A DNA stretch of 64,000 nt from Alentia gelatinosa (Eukaryota; Annelida; Polychaeta; Phyllodocida; Polynoidae), in assembly GCA_950022655.1 (NCBI GenBank), contig OX465591.1:49714478-49778477 (forward strand). The letters are read 5' to 3'. The notes below the pieces were generated by a model. That model saw nothing but the letters and a program-made list of their open reading frames with translations. It had not been told where the DNA came from and did no database searches. Made by a program: the position numbers and the translations under genes. Positions 21,113 to 31,000 of this stretch are shown here, piece after piece (the first letter of the stretch is position 1; every line of letters starts with the position of its first letter).

Positions 21113-22336
21113 TTATATGACTGGTAGGATACGTTTTTGTTTTAGTCTGGATTTGGTTGTGTTTTTAAACTGGTCATAGTCTTGAATATTTCTTTCCTCG
21201 TTAGGTAGATTGTTCCATGCTGAACTAGCCTTGTATTCTACAGATGTTTTGTATTTATCTGTTTTGATTGCTGGTTCGCATTTTAAAACTGGTCCCTCAA
21301 AAAGTCTAGTTTCCCGTCGAGGCACAACTAGCCACTCCGGATCCTTTGCTCTTAGGAAAGCAGTGTTTTCAAGGTGAGCTATTCTTCTATCATTTAAGCT
21401 GTTTATTTGACATTGTTGGTGTACAGTTATCGTCGGAGTCCTGGGATTTAGTTTACAACATATTTTGAGTCCCCTATTCTGACATCTTTGCAGCTTGCTT
21501 AATGTTTGATTGTTGGTATTGTGGAAAAGTATATCCCCGTACTCCAGGTAAGGAAGTATTTTAGTCTTGTATACTATCAGTGCTTGGCTTTTGGTTAAGT
21601 ATTTTCTCAAGTATGAAAGTAGGTATAGTTGGTGTGAGACTTTTGCTACAATCTTGTTTAGGTGTTTTGTATAAGTCAAACTCTGGTCAAGGTTTATACC
21701 AAGATACGAAAAGGATGTCACAGATTGGAGATCATCTTGTCCAAATCTTAGATTTATATTCATGTTTTTCTTCAGCATTTTTTTGGATCCAGAGATCATT
21801 AATTTAGTCTTTGAGGCATTCACAGTCAGTCGGTTATTTCGACACCAGTTTTCAACTTTGTTCAAGTCCGTTTGTAAGTTTTCTGTTGCTATCTCAACAC
21901 GTTGGTCACAGGCATATAATACCGCGTCATCGGCATACAGTTTTAGCTTAGTTTTCGTGGAGCATTTGGTGATACTGTCTATGTATATTAAGAAAAAAGT
22001 CGGACCTAATATGGAGCCTTGGGGTACCCCATGGCTTAAATTTAATTTAGATGATTTGGTGTTGTTTGCAAGGGTTTGTTGTGATCTATTGTCTAAGTAA
22101 CTTCTGATTAGTGGATTTAGGTTGTTGTTTATGCCTAGTTTTGATATTTTTTCTAGCAGGATATGGTGATTCACGGTGTCAAATGCCTTTGACATATCTA
22201 TAAAAGCGGCTATTGTCATTTTATTGTTGTTTAGATTCCTAAGGATGTCATCAGTAAAGTTCGCTGAAGTCAAGACTGTCGAGTGATTTTTTCGAAATCC
22301 TCCTTGATGAGGACTAAGCAGGTTGTTAGATTCCAA
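21113..22336 (-). pseudogene. LINE reverse transcriptase and C-terminal domain
   Basis: 407 codons read HQGGFRKNHSTVLTSAN, AAFIDMSKAFDTVNHHIL (first Asp), SHGVPQGSILGPTFFLIYID, LYADDAVLYACD (catalytic pair) and FSYLGINLDQSLTY, and end with the YKASSAWNNLPNEERNIQ tail. The catalytic residues are intact. Its upstream continuation is interrupted by a TAA in the RPVSL block near 22392. Confidence 0.9.
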
Positions 22337-22840
22337 ATATAGGGTAAGTTTCTTATGGATAATACGTTCAAAGAGCTTGCCAGGTAATGGTTACAGTGAT
22401 ACGGGACGTAAATTTGACACTTCACTTTTAAAAGCAGGTTTTTTCAGTGGAATTACATTTGTGACCTTCCATGCCAGCGGAAATATAGAGGTACTCTAAG
22501 ATTGAATATAAAAAAGTAGTTGATTATTTAATACCCTGAAACTATCGCGCAGTATTTCTGATGATATATTATCTATAGCTGATGATTTCTTTATGTCTAT
22601 AGTTTTGAGAGCCTCGTTGATATCATCGATAGTTATTTCAATATCCTGCATGACTGTGTGAGTGACCACATTGTCATCAATCCATTCATTATCGAACTTA
22701 GTGGCAAGGTTGGCCCCAACGTTAGCAAAAAACTTGTTTATATAATCAGCCGTCTTGTTTGGGGGAACTTCTGTCTGGGTGTCTGAGTCGATAATGTTTA
22801 TGCCTCTATCATTTACAGTGTTTGGCAATAGTAACTTCAT
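22337..22840 (-). pseudogene. LINE linker and RT fingers, frameshifted
   Basis: KLLLPNTVNDRG...TEVPPNKTADYINKFFANVG is the EN-RT linker (22496-22840). The FPLAWKVTNVIPLKKP and NLRPVSL blocks follow in another frame down to about 22380. At least one frameshift and one stop. Confidence 0.75.
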
Positions 22841-22933
22841 GTTTTCCCAGAATTTGGATTTATCCCTGTTTAGATTGCTCTGAATGTAGTCTCTTTTTGC
22901 ATTTTTTATTGCTGTTTTGGTGGTATTTTGAGC

Positions 22934-23858
22934 CTACTTTGCTAGGAGCCAGTCCTCTCTTTTATTTGTTTTTTTAGCCTGTGTCCATAATCTGTTTTTG
23001 TTTGTTATTCTTTCCAAGATTTCGTTGGTAATCCATGCTTCCTCTTTGAATCTTATTTGGTGTTTTCTCAGGGGGCACACTACATCTAGCTCTTGCATTA
23101 TGGTATGTAATAGCTCCTCCCAGGCTACATTTGGATCCGTATGATTGTAAAAATTATCCCAATTTGCATTTATCATACTGGTCTGGAATATATCCCTATT
23201 ATCCCGTTTATATGACCTTCCCAAAAACTGTTTTACTGTGGAATGTTCTTTTGCCTTCTTTTTTGACATAAAGATACCACTGTGATCGCTGAGATTTGTA
23301 GTTAAGGTTCCTGTCTTACTTATGTTACTACATTCGGAGAAAATGAGATCGATTGTGTTTAGGAACCGTGTAGGTGACTTGATCTGCTGAGTCAGACCTG
23401 ATGAAATACCAAAATGATTTAATCTGTTAAATTCGGGTGACTTAGTGTCGTTAAAATTGACATTAAAGTCTCCCAAGATGGTAATTTCTCCTTTAAATCT
23501 CTGCCTTAGTTCATCAACTTGCCCACTTAACATTTCAGTAAAGATTTCTACATCACCATTATTATGTCGATAGATTGTACCTACAATCTGGTCTATTTGG
23601 TTTGGTAGTTTTATTCTTACCCACATAACTTCAATATCCTTAGTGCTAAGTGTTAAGTCATCAATATGTGTTGTATCATATTTATTGTCAACATATATAC
23701 AGATCCCTCCTCCAGTTTTTGTCTCCCCTTTGTCATTTTTCCATTTTCTATCATTTCTGAAAAGAGTATAGCCCTCCATCTCGATGAGGTTTGATGGGAA
23801 GCTGTCAATCAACCAAGTTTCAGAAAAGGTGATTACCTGTGCTTTGATCCGTCTATAG
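22934..23858 (-). pseudogene. LINE endonuclease, 5'-truncated
   Basis: Opens at the element's truncated end with QVITFSETWLIDSFP (catalytic Glu motif), then GGGICIYVDNKYD, EITILGDFNVNFND, NTIDLIFSE and TNLSDHSGIF (final Asp-His). A TAG after LLAK at about 22934 ends it. The N-terminal EN strand is missing because of the 5' truncation. Confidence 0.85.
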
Positions 23859-24066
23859 AACTTAAATTAACAGGTTTCCCGAATATAATTCAGCAAGGAT
23901 GACCATACCATTTCTTCCTAGTTGATACATAAACATGAAAATATTATTCAAGTTGTGAAATGATTGAGACAAGCAATCTTAACATGGTTTAATCATTTAT
24001 TAAACCCTTTCAAAGACTTGGTTTTGCATGGATTTATCCACACTGAATAATTATTAATCATGTTAT

Positions 24067-24909
24067 TTTATTCATGGCATAGCCAGTAGTTATCTTTTGC
24101 TCATATAGTGTTTGATAAATTTAATGTTTTATCAAATCAATTCTGACTATTTGGCTGACGAAATGGCATCGTGTGTGTGAAGAGAAGGATGGCTTGTGCA
24201 TTTAAATTTCAAATTGCATTAAAATTATCCATAATCTTTAGATTACATTGGCCATATTTCTGCATATACTGTAAGACATTATTTATGTTATTCATCATAC
24301 ACCTGTGCACATTGTTCTTAAGGTTACTGACCTCTGCTTCCTATATTGTGAAAATCATGTATGGCCTACTGTGCCAAACTTATATAGAACGACCTGACCA
24401 TGTTGTACAAGCTACGAAACAAGATAACAATTTATGGTTAGTACAGAACGAGGAAATTTTGCCAGGTTCCATTTGAACCATAATTTATACTCGTTTGTAG
24501 CTTGTACAGGAATGGTGGGTCGTTCTATTTTTACTATATACCCAAAAATCTTCAAATAATTAACTTAATTTGGTCTAACAACTAATATTTGTCTGGACAA
24601 GCTCTGCATGCCCAAATTAGACTTCAAATGGCGATTAAAAGTAAATTCTTATGAATCTGAAATATTTCAAGGTGTATGAAAAAAGGAAAACAGACTTGGC
24701 ATTTAATCTATGAGTTGTTACTCACTCATAAACTTGAAAATACACGCCTCCCCCCGAAGGGTGGTGGAGCAAGCATTTGGGGGTTTGTGAGTTCATAACA
24801 ATTTCAGTCAGTTTTCCCAGTTTACACCCCATTAAACCCATATGGAGCTGGACTGCTGGTCATGGGGCAGCTGTAGATGTAGTAAAACTTGGTGACCACT
24901 GCCGTCTCA
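24067..24909 (-). other. Putative 3' UTR, copy A
   Basis: AATAAA on the minus strand at 24067-24072 is the clearest poly(A) signal downstream of the stop, giving a UTR of about 840 nt. It contains the long hairpin at 24383-24528. The 101-codon plus-strand frame at 24171-24476 is antisense to it and, though kept in all copies, has no recognisable domain. Confidence 0.35.
24383..24528. repeat. Long hairpin in putative 3' UTR, copy A
   Basis: ATAGAACGACC...TGTACAAGCTACGAAAC...TTATGGTT is mirrored by AACCATAATTTATACTCG...GTAGCTTGTACA...GGGTCGTTCTAT. Arms of about 50 bp with a loop of about 40 nt. Present in all three copies. Confidence 0.7.
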
Positions 24910-25013
24910 TCACTTTCTGCTGTAAAGTAGTCGCGGCAGGAAGAAACACCCCATCAGCAGGAGGATCAGCCAGAGAGCGTGTCCGCCAACTGCGATGTAG
25001 AGCAGCAGTTCCT
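24910..25013 (-). CDS. Exon 4, transmembrane helix and stop, copy A
   Basis: Acceptor ATTTGTTACAG|AGGAACTG. Joined to the exon 3 phase it reads K-E-LLLYIAVGGHALWLILLLMG and CFFLPRLLYSRK, then TGA at 24910-24912. A 25-residue hydrophobic helix is followed by Arg/Lys, so with the signal peptide the topology is type I with a very short basic cytoplasmic tail. The same exon, unchanged in protein as far as read, is in copies B and C. Confidence 0.8.
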
Positions 25014-28000
25014 CTGTAACAAATGTCATTTGTTTATTTTACACGTGTGAATGTCAGTCGTTGGTTGGTTGGCTTGTTTCATTTAATGTCCAGTTAACCA
25101 TTGCAGGTTCTCACCAGACTTTCTCAAGGTCTTTTACGCCACAAGGGTGGTGATTGAATCTATGAAATGAATTTAGGTGGAAATCTCACCTCTACACATT
25201 TACCGAGGTGAGAGATTTTTTACTTCCCACACCACATAGACATGGTATGAGAAGGATTGGCCTTTGATGTAGCAGTAAATCTACCACTGCTAAGGGTGAA
25301 GGAGAAAAGTAGCTGCAGTGGGACTCCAATCAACAAAGTTCAGTGCTTTTTACCACTGAGCTAACTCCCCACCGCAGTCACTTTTGTTATGGTTGCATGC
25401 AAGCATATCTGGTCTGCACCCAGAGGGCAAACAGATTGTTAATTCAGTGTAAGGCAGAAGCGCCACCAACAGTGCAAGCAAGAATGAACAAAAGTACGTC
25501 ACGTTTCATAATGCATGTGACATCTAATGTCGCATATTATGTCACAGTTGGCGACGTACCATTCGCAAAGAACAAAACTCAGGCCTACTGGTGTTGTTAC
25601 AAAACTAGTGAACCTAAATTTGTCTGTATGGTGTCACAGACACCATCTAGATATGTCAAGAAACTAGTGAAACAGCTTGCTGTTTCAAAAGTCGAGTGAA
25701 GTCTCGCCAGCAACGCGTCACATTTCAAAGCGAGAGGCCACAACAGCGAGCGGCACTTTGAATCATTGTGCAGCAGCAAAACTGCTACCAATACCCAATA
25801 GCGAGCATCACCTCCACATTGACAGCGACCCTTCAAGTGCCATTTTTAGCTCTTGCTTTGGCGGTGACACTGCACGAAAAGCACTATTTTACATATGTAT
25901 GCGAAACGCGTCTAACAGTAGGATTTTGCCTCTAGAAGGTAGACCTGTTATCCGTCTCGTAGATGCCTTATCTAGTGGCGTATATACATGTCCATGGTGT
26001 GGTCTTATATACGTCATATATACGCCTGATTCCGTTGTATATACACCAATCTCAAAAAGTTCCATTCTCTGCCACTTGGGGGCACTACTGGTAGCATATT
26101 TCATTTGCCATTAACCATCCAAGTATGTATTATATGAAAATTGCAATCTTATATTACCAATTTATTTTATAAAAACCTAATTAAGTATAAATTGATTAAT
26201 TACACATAATAAATTCTGTATTTGTTGTTTTTTTACCGTTTTTCTAATAGATTTGACTTTAAAACACCATGCCTATGTGTGGTCAATCTTGGCTTAGCAT
26301 ATAAGCACCCTCTTCAATGTTATAGCTAACTACTGAAATCATCTTACCCCCTGCGAATACGACCGCACAGGTGTGAATGAGGCCGCATTCACACCACATG
26401 TCTACCCGGCCCCCGCCGACACCATAACACCTCGCGGCGGGCATGGGCGGGCATGGACGGGCGGTGGAGGGTGGGGGAGGGTTTCCCACTGAGTCAACCT
26501 GTACAAATGCGGCTGGCGGTGGGCGGTGGGCGGTGGGCGGCGGCAGCGGGGGGCTTCCCACTGAGGCTGGCTTGGGGTGGCGTGCGGTGGGGGGGGGGGG
26601 GGGGCGGTAGGGGGTGGGGTTGGGAGGTGGCGGGTGGCGGGTCAGTGTTGGTGTATCCTCTACCAACACCCACAGGCCCGGGTGGGCCGCGGGTCGCACT
26701 TTTTGTTGTTGTTGTATCATATATATACGCCTGGCGTATATATATGTTGCGCAGAGTATATTTTATCTTAAATACGCCAGGCGTGAAAGACAGCCAAGTT
26801 GCGCGCAGGTGTATACAAGTATAAACAAGCCACGATACAGCCGATACGTGCATTATCGCAATGGCATATATATATGTAAAATAGTGCTTTTCGTGCAGTG
26901 TGAGTACTCTCCTTCAGTATGAAATACTAAGTAAACAAAATGGTCTCTGGCATCAGGTCGGGATGACAGAATGGACTATAAAGGAGCTCATTTGCAAAGG
27001 AAACTATATTTACTGAAAATAATTACATAGAAAATTGACTGAATCCCTATTATGGCCAACATGAAAGAAATCGAAAGAGCACCAGCTATTAAATCTGAGA
27101 CTTAGGGAGCACTTTCAGCATGGGTTACTTACGTTTAAATACAGGGACTCCCTGGAGTCAAAACACTGCATTTTCAGACATTCATCAAGATGGCTGCCAT
27201 ATGACATACAGAAAAAAGTATGGAATATCCCTGGAGGCAAATACAAATTCAACTAGGGTACTCTAACAAAACTCAAAATATTTCACCAAGTGTACAGTTT
27301 AAGATTAACTGGGGAACTATCTAGAAGAATGGAATGGATGGTAGAATGGATATGTGATCAGTAAGGACGTTTACTGATGTGACACCAGGGATGTGGGTAC
27401 TCACTTAACTTGTCTTGTCCCATCTCCCTCACGTGGTGTTCACACACAGGGCGGCAGTAACCGAGAGGCGCGTGAGGCCAGGGTCCGTCCGGGGTACCAT
27501 ATCCTGAACCGTCTCCGCCAGTTCCAGATCCAGCTCCAGTTCCACCGCCATTCATAACTGTAAGAGAAAGTACTACAGTCAGTATATGTTGCCCTCAACA
27601 CCTCCCTACCTCATGTGTGTATCATAAAGTACTACAGTCACCTCCCCAAAGGACTGACAGCCATCTTTTATCTTTGTGCTTATGACTCAGTATTGTCCTA
27701 TAGTAAAAGATCAGGATCCAATAGTAACATCTCCAAGGCTTGGTGCAAGATTCGGTTAGTAAGGGGCCCTGGGGGCTGTTTAATAACGTATGCCTGCCAG
27801 AGGACAGTGTACAAGAAGACCTCATTAGAGGGTTATCATTTGATAATATTCAAGCTCTTTCAGCCAAGTCTGTTCTACCTGACCAAAGTCAGTATATAGA
27901 AGTGTTGAATAACGTGTACCCAAGTCGTCCCTGGGTCTCATTAGCGTATTGAAAAGGGTCTTCATGTACGAGCCTAGGCTATTAAACAGACCCCTGGGCA

Positions 28001-31000
28001 TTGAGTTCTGACAGCAATCCCTGCTTCTTTTATTCAGGGAGGTGGAGGGGCAGATTTAAACAGGAGATGTTTCACACTGAGGCTTGATCCCTATTACAGA
28101 TCAAGTGATTGGAAACCTTCCTCTGATCAGAATATAAACTGTGCTCTGATTATAAACTCAAAGGAGGTCTGGGAAACCTTACTGTGCTGAGATACAAACC
28201 TGAAAGAGGTCTGGGAAACCTTACTGTGATCAGAATACAAACCTGAAAGAGGTCTGGGAAACCTTACTGTGCTCAGAATACAAACCTGAAAGAGGTCTGG
28301 GAAACCTTACTGTGCTCAGAATATAAACCTGAAAGAGGTCTGGGAAACCTTACTGTGCTGAGTTACAAACCTGAAAGAGGTCCAGGAAACCTGACTGTGA
28401 TCAGAATATAAACCTGAAAGAGGTCCGGGAAACCTTACTGTGCTCAGAATATAAACCTGAAAGAGGTCCAGGAAACCTGACTGTGCTGAGTTACAAACCT
28501 GAAGGAGGTCCAGGAGGTCCAGGAAGCCCCCGCACTCCGGGGCGTCCCTGATCTCCATGGGGTCCGCGCTCTCCAGGGGTCCGCGTGTACAGTTGCATTT
28601 AGGGATGGTGGGAGGCGAGGGGCCCTCAACAGCATCTGAAAAGCAAGGTGAAATGTGAACATTAGTCCGATGCTGCTTTACACACCTTTACGACACTCAG
28701 CTATCAGACAGATGGTCTCAGCACTTGCCAGTTCCACTAAGAGTTATCAGTTGTAGCATTGACACTCAACATATACAGATGTGTCACATTAAATATATCT
28801 AACTTAGATCAAGTTTGTTTATGAATACAACTCCGATACAAGCCGATACACACTGATACAAAATGACCAAATCGTACCCCATCCGGAAGCATATCGTTGT
28901 GTATCAATGTGTATCGGTGCAAGTCGTAACGTGTTGAGAGGGTGCATGAAAAAGGTACCATGGTCCCAATACACACCAATATAGCTTAGGATGTAACCAG
29001 CGTAATCAACCATATCTCTTTATTATTCCAGAAATAATGCATGTTTGTGATTTATATTTTACCTGTGGATACAAAGCAATATTATATCATATTTCATAAT
29101 AATATCTAATAAAAAAAATAGTTCCAAGTTAAAGTATAAAATGATCGATTTGAGACCCTTATCTATTATCAAATTTCACCATTTGTGCAGAGCAGCATTA
29201 CCACTATATATCCTAGGTATTCCAATGACTATTTCATATGATTTCCTGTTGAAAGCGTCGCCTATACCACTGCACAAACATCATTATTTTACATATGAAT
29301 GCGCCCGGCATATATAAGTAGGTATTTTGCGTATATTAGGCCGTCCTATTCCCCGTGTGTATACACCTCATCTGTAGGCATATATAAGCATCCAGTGAAG
29401 AGGGCATCACTGAGAGTGGGCGGGGGGAGGTGGGGGAGGGGGGCGGGGGGAGGGTTTCCTACTGAGGACACCTGTACTTCTACCAACACAAATTGGCGGG
29501 AGGCGGTGGGGGCAGAGGGTATTTCCTCTCATATACGCCGGGTGTCAAATACAGGCAAGACGTGTCTGTATATAAGGCCTGGGCGTATGTATATACATAT
29601 ATTTGAAAACATGTCAATATTCAGCCAATACATGCACTTCCATGATGGTATATATATGAATAAAATAGTGGTTTTCGTGCAGTGTACACACTGACTCACA
29701 CCGACGCGCTACAACCATCGATACATGTCTACGATACGATAGCCTTATCAAACGATATTGACAGAGGATTGTCCCCAATGTCCTCACTCGCGGCAGGTCT
29801 CCTATCGTACAGAAGAATTATCCCTCGTAATTTCTTAAACAGCACCCAGGTTTTTTATCGTAGCGTCAGTGCGTGTCGGTAGGGTCATCGTAGAAACCTG
29901 ACCAACTGCCCCGATATGCACTATGATTTTGGTATGATATGGATTTTGTATCGGGAGGTCAATATAGACGTGTATCGGTGCGTGTCGGAAGCCCGGTGGA
30001 CACCCCCCAAACCTTTTCACAGTCCAAATATACTCAGTGTTGACCCCGGCTTATCGCGTGTCTTTGTCTGGTGTGAGTAGGGTTAAGGTAGGCGTCCACC
30101 AACCATGACAACCAGCCTTGTCGTGGTTGGTGGACCCTAGTTGGTTTTTTTAAAACATCTTTATTAAACTGAACAAAGCATCGGCAGCTCATCCAGGCTT
30201 CAAGGTACATTATTTTATGCATTTTGTAATTCAACAGAATAGGTATAAGAGATATAAGTCTCTATAATTATCCCTAACCACTAGACTTTTAGAGTCCTTC
30301 CTGGAATATTCAAGCTTGTCCATTGGCGGTCGGTTGAATCAAAGGTCAGTCTAGGGCTTACTTCATCACACCTTTGGGAAAATCAGTGCTGGTGTAGTGC
30401 CCGTTGGTACTTACTATCAATTATTACATACCTGCCATTACTTGACTCTATGCCAATTGGCGCGCCGCACTGACTATGCTACTCTGATTAGAGAGTTTGT
30501 ACAATGATAGGTGATGAGTTGGATAAGCCCATACACAACTCATAGCGGTTTTACACTTTTCGTTACATTATTACATATATATTTTTTAGTAAGTCCTGAG
30601 AGGATCAAGTTTGAGTTTCAATTACGCTTTCCTTTACCATAGAGGCCTTATGGTTCCAGAGAGGACTATCAAGGTCCGATCCCATGATGGCGGGGTCAGC
30701 CCAAGTGACCAAGTTCATACCTGAATCCAATTCAGGGACAATGCCCAATGTTTCTGGGTTTGTTTGAATTGATCATAGGTACCTATATTACGATTAGTAG
30801 CTGACAAAGAGTTCCACTCCACACAACCACGGTAGAAAACATTACCCTTGAATTTTTCAATTTTGAGCATGATTTGTCTCAGACCAACACCCTGTGAGGT
30901 ACATGAATCCCATCGTGTGAATCCCACTTTAGCATCAGAGGATCAAGTCTGCGTTGAGTGTCTAACGGTGCATGTAGACGATGCATCGTTGACTTCATGT

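Larger units (their letters stand above)
20675..23858 (-). mobile_element. LINE (CR1/Jockey-like), 5'-truncated, private to copy A
   Basis: Minus-strand insertion of 3184 bp. Its tail is the T-run at 20673-20689 and the 5' end is cut within the endonuclease. AACTT flanks both ends (20670-20674, 23859-23863), and copies B and C show the empty site GTTAACTTAACTTAAATTACAGG or a close variant. It carries only a handful of stops, so it is young relative to the duplication. Confidence 0.9.
25014..27404 (-). other. Intron 3, copy A
   Basis: 2.4 kb containing a SINE, MITE remnants and a private CACTG element. 26904-27404 is single-copy-like non-coding sequence kept in copies B and C, without an exon-like frame. 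Confidence 0.55.

Noticed and set aside
24171..24476. 101-codon plus-strand ORF kept in three copies
   Set aside because: Open in all copies but without domain, promoter or splice evidence; overlaps the UTR hairpin and is as conserved as neighbouring non-coding DNA.
24777..25019. 80-codon plus-strand ORF repeated in three copies (also 43427-43726, 60520-60762)
   Set aside because: Antisense shadow of the membrane-helix exon, which has splice signals and sensible hydrophobicity on the minus strand.
26283..26853. Pro-rich and Gly-rich ORFs over 26.3-26.9 kb
   Set aside because: They come from the GC-rich core of the CACTG element and its G-run; absent from B and C with the element.
28316..28662. 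Minus-strand ORFs running from exon 2 into the 43-bp array
   Set aside because: Most of their length is the minisatellite read through in frame; only the exon part is kept in the model.
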